A stretch of DNA of 64,000 bases from contig CM037472.1 of assembly GCA_021014325.1 (NCBI GenBank), forward strand, positions 31,520,234 through 31,584,233, written 5' to 3'. The stretch comes from Plazaster borealis. Taxonomy: Eukaryota > Echinodermata > Asteroidea > Forcipulatida > Labidiasteridae. Position numbers and translations under genes: made by a program. Positions 1 to 11,425 of this stretch are shown one piece after another (position 1 is the first letter of the stretch; each line of letters opens with the position of its first letter). Under the pieces are notes generated by a model, which did no database searches, was not told the origin of the DNA, and saw only the letters and a list, made by a program, of their open reading frames with translations.

Positions 1-433
1 CCAGAATCCTGCGAATCCCAGAACATTATGATGACCACATTGGAGGGGTACACCATGCCACATATCGAGCCACCACATAAGTCTGCATCCAAGTAGATTG
101 GAAGTGCGTCTCAGGAATGTATGAAATAATGGGAATCGAAAGGAATATCAGGTTGTATCCAATTTATTCAGAAGAGAGCATTCGTAAACGTGGGTTATAA
201 TTAAACACCTTCTATATTGAGCTGAACATCATTATACTTTGTATAAGTAAGTTTTCTCTTGCAATGTGCACCGACAGAGGTCTCACCACCCCTTTTCTTT
301 CCCCTCTCATTCTTAACTCCTTTTTGAGTACACTCATACATTTGGTGGTCCTCTTCCATATGGATGTCTTAAAGATGCATTTTTATTTTTATCTAGGTTG
401 TCCTAAAGAAGGCATCAATAAAGATGAACACAC
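1..433. other. No gene seen
   Basis: AT-rich sequence without an open frame of note, RNA gene, or repeat shared with the rest of the window. Confidence 0.5.
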
Positions 434-703
434 TCAGCGTTGATGTATGAGGACAAACTGACGTGACCACTGTCTGCAGTCTCGGTAATCGATTCCTGTT
501 ATGTGTTGTTGATACTGCGAGAAAACTTTAACCATCGGGGCCCACCAGCCGAGCACCCCATCAAGCCTAGATTCGGCGTCTTGAGCTACTTGTGCTCGCC
601 AGCTAAGCCGGTACTCCATCCCGGTGGCCCCGAAGCGTCCGTGCCGCTCGGCACCCGACCGGCACAACCGGTAGCGTTTCTTCACCACATCGTAATTGTC
701 TGA
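434..703 (-). other. GC-rich island with open frames on both strands, unrecognised
   Basis: About 150 bases (roughly 535-685) are clearly GC-rich and CpG-rich against AT-rich surroundings. The minus strand is open for 84 codons (688 down to 434) and the plus strand for 66 codons (503-703). The minus frame is rich in Arg, Gly and Trp and resembles no family I recognise. No convincing splice sites bracket it. It could be an exon of an unknown gene, a CpG-rich regulatory island or a fragment of a GC-rich repeat. Open frames on both strands are expected by chance in GC-rich DNA, so coding status is doubtful. Confidence 0.2.
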
Positions 704-1911
704 AGATGAGCTAAAATTGATCCCTCTGTCGTCTTATATTTCGTACTCCGAGAGCTCTTTGCATTGCATATGAATATCAGTCCGTGTATTTGGATGAATA
801 AAAGATTTTGTCCGTGTGTGTTCTGACTGGTTATGTTGTAATCGTATGTAATGCTGAATATCAGCCAAGGCGACAACTACATTCTATATTTCTCCGTCCA
901 TGATGACACTACATGCTTATAGGGCACGCAAAACCCGGGTGATAAAATAACACCATCAGTGTCATCTTTACACCCCCATTGAGTTCCTATTGGGCTAAAG
1001 TGTTGTTATTATTATTAGTTATTTTGTCACCACACACATGAAAATACAAAGCAAGAACCATACAATACAAGAGACACACACGATATCTGGAACTTTATTT
1101 TAAAAAAAACAGTGAACTAAATCACTGTTGCCCTCAGGAATTTTGCTCCAGAAAAATTCAAGGTAAAAAATCAATAATCGATTGACAGTAAAAAGGAAAA
1201 CTGTAAGTAACAATCATTCAACAAGTTCAACAAGAATGTTTCCGTGTTGCCACAGATTGTTCTTAGTGGGGGCTTTGATATGAATCTTACGCATGCTACC
1301 GGTATCAAACCAAAGTTTTAATAAGGGTGTTTAGTGTTTACTATACTGTCGAAAAACACTATAAAATTCAATTAAGATACTAGATTAAAAGCAATCAGCC
1401 AACATTTGTAATTGTGACCCTAAATAAATATATGAAATAACAAACCTGTAGAAGTTCAAGCTGAATATGGGTCATCGGAGTCTGAGAAAAAAAACCTTAC
1501 ATATTTTCACTGTTTTCAAACATCGGTTTTTGGACTCGCGTGAAGCACAACTAATTCATTTCTCAAAAACTATAGCGTTTAAAGCAAAACTATTTAAAGG
1601 GAAATTTTCCACCATGACCATCTTTATACCATGTTAGTTATGTGCAAATCTGTGAATATTTATGATTTAAATCTAACCAATGTTGTGCACATCCTTCAAA
1701 TTGATATTTTTAATAAGCCTTTTAATGTACTTTGATAATGCTTTCTTTGTACCAACATTATGCGAGAGGTAGTTTGATAAAGTTTTCTTTTCTCTCTTTA
1801 GAAAGAATGTCTGAATAATCCATTTGAATATCATTATTACAAATTATTCAAGCATCGCAACAGAACTGGATGGCTTACTTTAATTCCCTACTAATCTTTT
1901 TCTCAATTTGA
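704..1911. other. No gene seen
   Basis: AT-rich non-coding sequence. I found no tRNA, no repeat shared with other parts of the window and no sizeable open frame. Confidence 0.5.
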
Positions 1912-2306
1912 AAAAAGGCATCATACACGTTTGGTAATGACTCTGATAATTAATGGCAATGAAAACTTACTTGGTAAGAAGTACAGCAGCTGTGGATAGT
2001 TTAATGCATTTTGAGAAACTTTTCACTTCGAAGTACTGCGGTTCTGGAAAAATAAATCAGTTTTTATCCCCAAAAACATTTGAATATGAGAAGCGTTACG
2101 CGTAACGCTTCTAATTCTCAGAGTGTGTATTCCAATTGCAGATTATTCTTCCTGCGGGGACATAACCGCTCCAGATTTTCGGCAATATCTCAAAAACGCT
2201 ACCACCTTTTGAAATGAAATTTTCACAGGTTAGTTTTATGGTATATATCTACAACTATATAGGATTGAAACAAAACAAAAGAGTCCAATTACCAAACGTA
2301 GTACCA
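1912..2306 (+). repeat. TTAA miniature element, type B (copy B1)
   Basis: Non-autonomous DNA transposon of the family found about 16 times in this window. It begins AAGGCATCATACACG and carries the left-half signature (attaatggc...acttacttggtaagaagtacagcagc). The centre is a perfect 24-base palindrome at 2089-2112 (arm AGAAGCGTTACG). The type B right half follows (attattcttcctgcg, ccgctccagattttcggcaa, ttttcacaggttagttttat). The right tip is lost after ACCAAACG, and the left TTAA is mutated. No protein is encoded. Confidence 0.85.
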
Positions 2307-2716
2307 CAAACAATGTTACTGTTTTCGCGTGTTGTTTCACGTGAGGTCTTGAAATTAACTCGCCTAATCTTGACCTGAAAATAAGTGTGGCAAGACTTTG
2401 AATTAGTTTGAGTCAGAAGAATCAGAGTCAAAGAACCTTGATACGGACATATTTATGTTCTTCCCGTGAGTATTTTGACCAGCCAGTTATGATGCCTCGA
2501 TCCAGGTCAATCTGACTCAAAATTGGTCAGGGCTCACACTGACACTCTCCTGTTAAACCTGGATGCTTGAGTGTGGTGTAGCTTTGAGCACTGAGGGAGA
2601 ACTGCAAGCCGTCTTTAAGACACTATTGGCCCGCAATGATCCAAGTTAATTTCCCCAACATACTCGTCTTCCTTGATCGCTCATATTTCATCGTATCTTG
2701 TGTTTTCCTTCCATGG
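2307..2716. other. No gene seen
   Basis: No supportable feature. Several short runs resembling each other (gtcagaagaatcagagtc, ccaggtcaatctgactc) are too weak to call as a repeat. Confidence 0.4.
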
Positions 2717-3070
2717 CTATGTATCATTGACACAGAGGGCCCGGGGCTGCATTCTGACCAATATATTGGCAGTATTAATATCATTCCGGTCAATTCTTCT
2801 ATGCAACTCTCCATTTTCATGAAGCTCATAATGGTCTCTTGGATATAAGGGACCCGCTTCAAGTTCGTCGAACCCCGGCGGTCGAGCCCAACGAGCGAGT
2901 ACGGGTCTCAATTTCCTCGTTTTAGAGTTTAACACAAACCGACACGCAAAACTAGAAAAACAACACCCGAACCGACAAGTGGCAATCGCCCCGTCGCACC
3001 TGCATGGCCGCGCCGCGCCATTGGATGGTACGGGTAATTTCACCTCTTCGCCCGGGGCCATGCCGCACAC
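2717..3070 (-). other. Unrecognised 117-codon open frame in a GC-rich block
   Basis: The minus strand is open from 3070 down to a TAG at 2717. The block from about 2845 to 3240 is much richer in GC and CpG than its surroundings. The upstream half of the frame is Cys/Arg-rich and low in plausibility. The last 45 residues (polar, rich in His, Glu, Arg, Asp and Asn, ending NDT-stop) look more protein-like. An overlapping minus frame (2862-2623) is also open. I recognise no domain. It could be the last exon of an unknown minus-strand gene, a decayed element, or chance in GC-rich DNA. Confidence 0.2.
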
Positions 3071-3250
3071 CTTCGCAGCATCACGTTATCCAGCTGGTTG
3101 TCTTGCTGCCCAAACCGCGGACAATAAGACCGAAGATTCCATACGATATCATGTCACCCAACCCGTTCAGCGAAGGTACTTCATGGGCCTCGACACCGCT
3201 TTAAATCGTTAAAACTGTGGACCGGCGGGGACTCAGAAGCTAGCAACATC

Positions 3251-4019
3251 TCTGGCTTGTTACTTCATCCCAATCCATTGGTGTTGAATATCTAATCCTG
3301 GTATAGCTGTGAAAACAATGTCAGCTTTCCGTCGATAAGAAGCTACACCCGTGACCTTTGACCCGTCATCTATTTCTTAACTAAATATTTCTTAAAGGGA
3401 TGGTAGATCATTGGGTTTTTTTAATGAGAGCAGACAAATTATTATTCATTTCAATCCTCTGTAGTTTCAAAGAATGTAAACCTGAACAATTTTCTGTGAA
3501 ATACGTTATTTCTTTGTTTTAATGGGCGTTTAACTCTTAGATGTTGACCTGAAGTAAAACAGTTCAAAAGATGACGAAGAAGTATGGAGATAGCATACGA
3601 TTTCATTTCAGAAGAAAAAAAAACAATCGAAGGAGTAAACAAACAAATAAACAGTAGCACGTTTTCCACCATGATAAATTATTTGAAAATGCATCCATTA
3701 TCTCTTGAATTCTAAAGAACTTGAGTGAAGGCTGCCCTCAACAAAAACTACAGTGAGTTGCCTTCCCTGAAAAATCACACCATGATAAGTCTACAGTAGT
3801 TATAAATGTATGTTTAAAATGCTAACTTCGATGCTAGGGTCCGATTATAATTCTCCCACATTGAAAAGCAACATTCAACCTGACACAAGAAGATTCGAGC
3901 ACCCACTGTAGCTGTATTTGCCTTTGAAAACAATTCACTGTTTAGGGTTGTATCCTAAAATTACAAAACGGCAGCCCTAGATGTATTCATCCGACATCAA
4001 ATAACGTTGTGTCGTCTCT
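3251..4019. other. No gene seen
   Basis: AT-rich DNA with only short open frames. The 73-codon minus frame near 3451-3672 is Phe/Leu-rich and looks like a chance frame. Confidence 0.45.
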
Positions 4020-4440
4020 TTAAAGGGATTGTATACGTTTGGTAATTGTGACCCACTGTTTGTTTAAATCCTAGACAGTTGTAGATATATACCATAAAAC
4101 TAACCTGTGAAAATTTCATTTCAAAAGATGGTAGCGTTTTTGAGATATTGCCGAAAATCTGGAGTGGTTATGTCAACGCAGGAAGGATAATCTGCAATTG
4201 GAATACACTACTGAGAAACGTTTAACTGCAGTTACGCTTCTCAGATTCAAATTTTTTTGGCGATAAAAAGTGATATTATTTTTCCATAACCGCAGTACTT
4301 CGAAGTGAAAAGTTTCTCAAAAAGCATGATACAAGCTGCTGTACCTTCTTACCAAGTACTATCCAAAGCTGCTGTACTTCTTACAAAGTAAGTTTTTACT
4401 GCCATTACTTTTCAATACCAAACGTATACAGACCTTTTAA
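4020..4440 (-). repeat. TTAA miniature element, type B, inverted (copy B2)
   Basis: Flanked by TTAA at 4020-4023 and 4437-4440. It runs in the opposite direction to B1: the type B right half comes first and the shared left half last. The centre is palindromic around CTG|CAG at 4228/4229 with outer arms GAGAA...TTCTC. The left half has an internal duplication: aagctgctgtac followed by cttctta occurs twice, about 40 bases apart near 4330-4390. The tip reads GTATACGTTTGGTAAT, as in other type B copies. Confidence 0.88.
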
Positions 4441-4527
4441 ATGAATAATGCATCATTGATTTTTGGAAGAGCAAAAATCATTCCCATCCTGTAAATTTAC
4501 AACCTGTGGTAATTCCATCAATTTTAC

Positions 4528-4884
4528 TTAAAGGGATCTTATTATACCTTGATAATTACTCCTAAAATTAATGACCATACAAACTTACTCGGTAAAGAGA
4601 GCTGGAGAGCTGTTGATATTATAAAACATTGTTACAAACGATACCCTTTGCCGTAGTGTAGTTTTAGAGAAAGAGGTTATTTGTCACCAACAAATTTGAA
4701 TCTGAGAAACTTTCTCAGGCCTCTGAAAACACACAATTCAATGCAACAAGGGTGTTTTTTCTTTCATTATTTTCTTGAAACTTCGATGACCAATTAAGCC
4801 CAAATTGTCACAGGTTTGTTATTTTATGCATATGATGGTGAGGATACTGGTGTTTGACAATACCAAAAGTATACCCTGCCTTTA
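4528..4884 (+). repeat. TTAA miniature element, type A (copy A1)
   Basis: Starts at TTAA 4528-4531 followed by AGGG. The type A signatures are present in order: acttactcggtaa, gagctgttgatattataaaac, agaaagagg, a central hairpin (GAGAAACTTTCTC), caacaagggtgttttttctttc, acttcgatgaccaatt, tcacaggtttgttattttatgcatat. It ends CCCTGCCTTTA, so the right TTAA is mutated to TTTA. This is among the more diverged copies. Confidence 0.82.
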
Positions 4885-5820
4885 TTTGAAATTATTTCTC
4901 TGGAGGATGGTACTTGTACGTCCTTTTATCTGTCCTGTGCTTTGTCTTTAGTAATTATACATTTCAGTCTAAGCAGTTAATTGGGATAATTTAAAGCATG
5001 AACGATCACAGAAACACATACTCTGCTAACTTTACAGAGCACTGAGCTCATCCCAAAGAGTTACATAGTGCCCTCTAGTGTTTTTGCCGACCATGGAAAA
5101 CTATGGGAAGCCATAAATGCAAAGCACAAACAGCTACAACACTTCGTAACAATGTTACACAAGTGTTCAAAAATAGTGTTGAATTTGTTGGAAACAAAGC
5201 AACCAATCATGGGATGAATTTTTTTAAATTGAAAGTTTGCAGAAATGCTGAATTTGTTCACAACATTCTGTTAACACTATTGAATTTGTTGCTAACATTT
5301 GGCCTTCTATGCCAACCAGCGCGGTTTGTTTATCATTGATGGTTTATATCTACACTGGGGCACATGACAGAGGGCGCTGTTTATAGCTGTCGGTGGGTAA
5401 AGGTTGAGAGTAAGAGACGAGCTGCAAGTCCGAACAGATTCAGGAACTTATATTGTTTATAGGCCTACACCACCATGTCGGTTAGTTGATTATTAATTTG
5501 GTAGGCTATGTGTTTTATCTTTAATCACTGATCAATGTGCGTGGTGAGCAGGACTGGACGGGTTTCTTTCTCTGGCCATGATCTATCAAATCAAACTTCA
5601 TAATCATTGTTTTCCTTGAGTGATATACGACAAGGTATATAAAACAGACAGCCCTTTGGTGCTTTATATAGTGTTGCTGGTGGTATCCACTGTTGTAGAA
5701 CAATATTTAAAGCGAAGGAACCAAGTGCAATGTACGCAACGTAAAGTTGTTGCCAAGTCGGCAGATTTCCGTATTGGTACATGGTACTTACTTTATGAAA
5801 TCGCCCCGGTTTGTCGTAAG
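4885..5820. other. No protein gene seen; 5' flank of the tRNA gene
   Basis: No feature is supportable apart from the start of the tRNA gene at the right edge. The short plus frame at 5103-5339 is Asn/Phe/Leu-rich and unrecognised. Confidence 0.4.
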
Positions 5821-5892
5821 GCGTTGGTGGTATAGCGGTTAGAATAGTTGCCTTCCAAGCAATTGACCCGGGTTCAACTCCCGGCCAACGCA
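5821..5892 (+). tRNA. tRNA-Gly (anticodon TCC)
   Basis: A 72-base cloverleaf without intron. The acceptor stem GCGTTGG (5821-5827) pairs perfectly with CCAACGC (5885-5891), leaving A at 5892 as discriminator. The anticodon stem GTTGC/GCAAT closes a seven-base loop CTTCCAA, giving TCC at 5854-5856, which reads GGA glycine codons. The A box is the TGGTATAGCGG type and the B box is GGTTCAACTCC with a GC-rich T stem (CCCGG/CCGGG). Stem integrity and a nearby T run indicate a functional gene rather than a SINE head. CCA is not encoded, as expected in eukaryotes. It stands alone in this window. Confidence 0.93.
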
Positions 5893-5898
5893 GGTGTC

Positions 5899-5902
5899 TT
5901 TT
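5899..5902 (+). terminator. RNA polymerase III T-run terminator
   Basis: A TTTT run begins seven bases after the tRNA discriminator base, the usual position and form of a pol III terminator. Confidence 0.7.
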
Positions 5903-8362
5903 ATTAACGGATTATTTTGTATACATTTACTCTATAACACCTGTAGATGATCAAACTTCCTATTTTTCATCTTTCAAATGTATTTCTTCTTCTGATTTGC
6001 TTCTTAATCAGGCCCAGTGCATGAATGCAAAGGAGTCATTTCGGTATTTTTCAAATAGGCCCTATATTCATTTTCTTAACTTTCTCAGTTAGGCCTACTT
6101 TGCCATAGGCCTATCAGGAGAGATTATATTCGGCAGTTAACTTTTGCCTTTATATGACTGTTGTGTGTAAGGACTATACACACTTCCAATTTGCCTAAAT
6201 TATTGATAAAGGGAATGCTAGTGATTCAGATAGCGTAACTCAAAATACATCAGTATGTATTTTCACCTTTTCTGCAAAACAAAAACCACGAACAAGACTT
6301 AGTTTTTAATGTGATGTTAAAAGAAGGAATATCAGTAGGAGCAGGACATTGCATATTAATTAGTCTTAGTTTAATGGGATACATTGTAAACCAGTAGTAG
6401 GAGTTTTGTTTATTTATTTTGTTGATGTTTTTATTTTTATCTTGCATTTTTGATAGTGTGGTTGGTTGGTGTTAATTTCGTCCATTTGTCCTGGTATGTA
6501 ATTGACAATTTTGAGTACTCCTTTGTTATGAACGGTGCCAAAGTCTTGTCATTGTTAGTATTTTATTTGTATGTAATTTGAGGGCCCAAAATGATCATTT
6601 GTGCTGAGTGGGTCACCCTCGTTAAATATGGTTTTAAATCAATATAAAAAAATATGCCTTTTCCGGCCTTATTACTGAACAGAATAACAACACATTCATC
6701 TGAAAGAAATATTATCATAGCAGAAGCATGCAACATTTCCCGACAAATTCCTGAGGGTGAAGTACTTTATTTGTTTCAATACACATCATACAGAAAACGT
6801 TGAGAAAATGTCATCAAACTCTTTGACAGTATTTCATATGGAAATATTTCTCTTTTGAAGATTGTTGTGGTATGAACTTCATTTTTGAGCTTTTATATTA
6901 TAAGAAGCTTTGAGATTTAAACTATTTTTGTTGTTGTAATTTATCAATCATCATCATCTTTTGTTTACACAAACTTGTAATAAGGTTATAGAACATTGTT
7001 TACACAAGGAGAACAATGCAATAATTGAGACAGTTTAAATACAGGTCCATTTGAAAAACAAAGTGAACTATAAAATATCATACAGTAATGTGAAGGAAGA
7101 TTGTACACGTCCCATGAACCCACGTAAGAATACGCACATCAAATTAAAAAACAAAAAACGGGAAGTAAAAAAATAACAACAGTATATTCTAGCCCGTGTA
7201 AACATTTTGTTTACAAAAAGAGTGACCATGTACATTCCAAGGCCTTTCGGGCAGGCAAGACACTACACTGGTCATATAGGAAGTTTTACATTTTGTGTCA
7301 CAATTTCCATATCAATTCAAGAGATATAACACTAACGGCTGAACATGTTTTGAGATATGCCCCCTTTCTTCATATCAAAAGTTAATAAAAATCGGACAGT
7401 GCAATACTCATAAAAATAATAAACATTCTTCCGTTGAGCTGTGTACAAATCGTGCCTGCAGGAAGTCCATGCTCTGTGGTTCTTTTATAAACATGTAATC
7501 TCACAGGTTACATGGTCTATATAACAGGCTAATTTACACATAACACTAACTGTAATTGTGCACCGAATAACGGCTATATAAACCTAATTATCAGTATTAT
7601 CAATATCAAAAAGATGTTATTTGAAAACTGGGTGAGATTTAGCAGACCTAACATAATCATTACATATTATTATTGCATAATATTTATTGTTTTACTTTTA
7701 ATAACCGATCTTTGAACGCCCCAAATCCCTAGATTGATTAACTGGGATCTTTTCTCACTCTAAACAAAATCCAAAACCCAACACCGTATAACATTCAAAC
7801 TGTTGGTTAAGGTGGTATACCTACAAGTAATTCCATGTGAATCATTATTAAGTTTACTGGTAATGTCCTCTCAGTTCCAACAGAACCGATACCAAACACT
7901 GAAGTTGGATTTTGATGGGTTGGTGACGTTTATAGAGTTCTATAATTCTATATTCAAGGATACGATGCAATAGTTTGATCTTCAGTCGTATACATCCATA
8001 GAGCCTATTGTAGTCAAGGTCAGCGCACAACACAATGTATGTACTTTTTTTCCCTTTTTTTTTTTTTTTTTTTTTGAGGGGCGGGTTTTCGGGTTGTTCA
8101 TCCATGTGACCGATGTTATCAACCAAATAACCATTCATCCTTCACTCTACAACACATGAACTGGCTGTCCATGTTGAACCGGCACGTAATTTTTATGCCA
8201 ACCGTGAGTAGGTCTCGGCTGCTTGACTTTTGGAATGAATACGACCTAGGGACCGCGTCCAACTGCTCCCCACAGGTTCCGGGAACTTTTTGTTTAACGT
8301 ATCAGGTATTATAGGTGAATCATAAGGACAGACTTGGTCCACTCCATAAGCCAATGGTAACC
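5903..8362. other. No gene seen; AT-rich, with one poly-T tract
   Basis: A long AT-rich stretch without a recognisable gene. A run of 21 T at 8055-8075 is preceded by another T-rich run, and on the minus strand could be a poly-A tail of a retrotransposed sequence, but I identified no body upstream of it. Several CTTTATTT motifs (for example near 6765) are poly-A signals on the minus strand, which is weak evidence for any 3' UTR. Confidence 0.4.
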
Positions 8363-8738
8363 TTAAAGGTATCGTACAGGTTTGGTATTTACTCAAAATA
8401 TATATTAGCATAAAAACTGACTTGGTAACGAGCAACAGAGAGCTGTTGATTGTATAAAACATTGTGAGAAACGACTCCCTCTGAAGTAACGTAGTTTTTG
8501 AGAAAGAGGTAATTTCTCACTAAAATAATAAAAGACTTCTAGCTAGAAGCCTTTTATTCCTATCTGAAAGCACACAAATTTGTACAACAAGGGTGTTTTT
8601 TCTTTCATCATTTTCTTGCAACTTCGATGACAAATTGAGCCCAAATTTTCACAGGCTTGTTGTTTTATGCATATGTTGGGATACACCAAATGAGAACACT
8701 GGTCTTTGACAATTACCAAACGTGTACGATGCCTTTAA
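8363..8738 (+). repeat. TTAA miniature element, type A (copy A2)
   Basis: Well-preserved, 376 bases including both TTAA (8363-8366 and 8735-8738). Terminal inverted repeats: AGGTATCGTACA at left, TGTACGATGCCT region at right. A 32-base central palindrome spans 8527-8558, arms AATAAAAGACTTCTAG and CTAGAAGCCTTTTATT, with one mispair. Signatures as in other A copies. The inverted repeats suggest mobilisation by a TTAA-specific transposase (piggyBac or Kolobok type). No coding capacity. Confidence 0.92.
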
Positions 8739-9544
8739 GGCATACATGATCAACTTTTATGAGGTTTTTCTGATGACGAGCCTCTCAGTTTTCGAACTAT
8801 GCAATGGGTAGAAACACACAACAATAGTTGTTATTAATTAAGATGCTGTATTCACGAGTCTCCTTGTGGAAACAATACTCTTCCATGTTTTGATGATAAA
8901 ATAAAAATGGTGTATCCTTCTATATATGGAACGAAGCAAGCAATGGTCGATGTATGGACCATGGGTATAGACCGTTATCATTGGGGCATCCATCTTGTGT
9001 CTCTCCCATTTAAATCAGTGTAACCAAACCGAGGCTGGCAGGTCAAATGGTCTGGTGCATTTTTTTACTATAGATTTGAATCAGTAAACACATTATTATT
9101 ATTGCACATACACGGGACTTGACAAAGCTGGTGTCAGCATGATAAAGATGGCACTGCACAAATCATAGTCCTTTATTTGACCTTTCGTATTTGAAAATAT
9201 AAGGTCTACTTATAATGAGGTCTACTTATAATGACAACTTTCAATTTAATAAAATTTCTTTATCGCTGAACCCCGGAAAAAAGAATTGTTTAGTAAAGAT
9301 TACCAATTAATCGTTAAACAAATTTGAGTTTATCTTACTATAAGAGCATATAGGCCTAATGAGAAAAATTTAAGGAATAATGGAAAAAATTTCCAACAAT
9401 TACCGTATGTTGTATTTTGGGTATTTTGTTATTAAAAGTTTTGTTCAATATTGTTCCGATATATCCTTTTTAATATTATTACATATATTTCTGGTAATGA
9501 AACTAAGGATGCTGTAGCGCTGAAGCCTGAGGAAACCTGCAAAC
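8739..9544. other. No gene seen
   Basis: Only a 16-base direct tandem duplication (ggtctacttataatga at 9203-9218 and 9219-9234) is notable. Confidence 0.45.
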
Positions 9545-9810
9545 AAGGGTGCTTGCTTTGTGAACCAGAAACACCGAGGTGAACCCCTACTCTTCCACGA
9601 TAAGTGTTCTGTGTTTTTTACGTGCACTGCCAATCCTAGTACACAGGACCTACAGCTTAATGTCCCATCCGAAGGACAAAGCAATTTGGTAAAGCATCTT
9701 GATCAAGGATACAAGTGCCACGACCGGGACTCGAACCCACACTCTGCGGATCAAAAACACCAGAGCTTGAGTCCGGTGCTCTTAACTGCTCGGCCACGAC
9801 ACGCCACGTC
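9545..9810 (-). repeat. tRNA-Leu-derived SINE
   Basis: On the minus strand, a tRNA-like head runs from about 9808 to 9720. It has a GTGGCCGAGCAG-type A box, an anticodon arm with CTCAAGC loop (CAA, Leu), a long variable arm as in Leu tRNAs, and a B box matching GGTTCGANTCC (plus-strand 9727-9737). The acceptor strands do not pair, so this is a SINE head and not a tRNA gene. The body continues to about 9545. A related copy lies at 59195-59575. No ATT tail is evident here, so the 3' end may be truncated. Confidence 0.8.
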
Positions 9811-10798
9811 CTTAATCGTCTCAATCAAATTAAATATGACCTGCTTGTACGGACAATGGTTCGGTATTAATTATAAGTTCCTCTTCTGTTGACATCATTA
9901 GTTACACTACGATGACCTGGCAAATACACGCCAGTTTCATTGATAATATAGAAAATGTGGTATATTTTTGGAACTGAAAAACAGTGTCTAATCCGGTCAT
10001 CGATATCAATTAGTGATTTCATCAATAGCTTCCAGCAGACTTAACTATTGGTGTCCGACCCTCACAGAGCCATTTGGAATTAGTGTGGTGGGGTTTTATT
10101 TAAGACACCGAGTCACCGGTTTGCTCGATACCAGCGAAGTCAGATCATGGATGCTCACTCTTTTCATAATCACACCCTTAAAAAAGCCTGGCTGGATTAT
10201 TAGCGCCGGGGACGGAGATTTAATTCTGGATTGTGTGAACTTTCCATGGGTGCATAAAGTTGGAAGTCAAAGGCTTCAATTGGTGAAACATCTATTTTGT
10301 GATTTTTTGCAAAGTGCAATTGCTTATAGGCCCTATGCTTGAGACACGGGATCACATCAGAGTCACAACATCACATAATACAAACATGAAACTCAACAAA
10401 CCTTGCATGGACAGCATGCAATTCTTTGATAAACTGAAGAAACAAAACTTGTGTATATATCATTCTGAACAAACCAAAAACTGAGACAGATTATTGGCAT
10501 ATAAAAGCAAAACAATGCAATCATCAGAGGTCTACTTATCTTCCCGGTATTTCTCAACAGTGTGCTTACTTTTTTGCATTACCAAACAGTCGGTAATTTC
10601 AAGAAGATTGTAGATACTAAAGGATTTGATATAAAAAATGTGACGTGGAAAGAGAACCTTGCTGCATCACGTTTTTTCAAGCGACCAAAGTTTCATGTAG
10701 GTTATTTTGAAAGATGTACAATGGAGCTGTCACAATATTTCAATGTTTCGAAAAGTTTCAAGTTCGCGAGAATTTCAAACTCTGAAGACGTGTTAGTG
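9811..10798 (+). other. No recognised gene; 109-codon open frame at 10013-10342
   Basis: The plus strand is open at 10013-10342. The predicted protein is of mixed composition without motifs I recognise, and there are no convincing splice signals or poly-A signal in context. A second open frame runs into the following repeat at 10800. I consider coding unlikely. Confidence 0.2.
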
Positions 10799-11167
10799 TT
10801 AAAGGTATCGTACACGTTTGGTTACTCAAAATATATATTAGCATAAAAACTGACTTGGTAACGAGCAACAGAGAGCTGTTGATAGTGTAAAGCATTGTGA
10901 GAAACGACTCCCTCTGAAGTAACGTAGTTTTTGAGAAAGAGGTAATTTCTCACTAAAATAATAAAAGACTTCTAGCTAGAAGCCTTTTATTCCTATCTGA
11001 AAGCACACAAATTGTACAACAAGGGTGTTTTTTCTTTCATCATTTTCTTGCAACTTCGATGACCAATTGAGCCCAAATTTTCGGCTTGTTATTTTATGCA
11101 TATGTTGGGATACACCAAATTAGAACACTGGTCTTTGACAATTAGCAAACGTGTACGATGCCTTTAA
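10799..11167 (+). repeat. TTAA miniature element, type A (copy A3)
   Basis: Nearly identical to A2 including its central palindrome (10960-10991, arms AATAAAAGACTTCTAG and CTAGAAGCCTTTTATT). TTAA at 10799-10802 and 11164-11167. The near identity of A2 and A3 suggests a recent shared source copy or local duplication. Confidence 0.92.
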
Positions 11168-11210
11168 AACAAATGCAGCACGTACTTCATGACTTGATGT
11201 GTGTTCCACG

Positions 11211-11425
11211 GTATACTTTTGGTGGTAATTACTCTACAAGTTAATGACCATACAAACTTACTTGGTAAGATGGTAAGGGTGTTTTTTTCTTTCAATATTT
11301 TTTTGCAACTTCGATGACCAATTGAGCAAAATTTTCACAGATTTGTTATTTTATGCATATGTTGGGATACACCAAGTGAGGATACATGGTCTTTGACAAT
11401 TATCGAAAGTGTACCCTGCCTTTAA
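11211..11425 (+). repeat. TTAA miniature element, type A, internally deleted (copy A4)
   Basis: Left tip diverged (ggtatacttttggtggtaatt). The left half runs to acttacttggtaagatggtaa and then jumps directly to gggtgtttttttctttc of the right half, so the centre including the palindrome is missing. The right end is complete to CCTTTAA, with TTAA at 11422-11425. It lies only 43 bases downstream of A3. Confidence 0.82.

Noticed and set aside
9720..9808. Functional tRNA-Leu(CAA)
   Set aside because: Acceptor strands do not pair and the sequence continues into a SINE body with a related copy at 59.5 kb.
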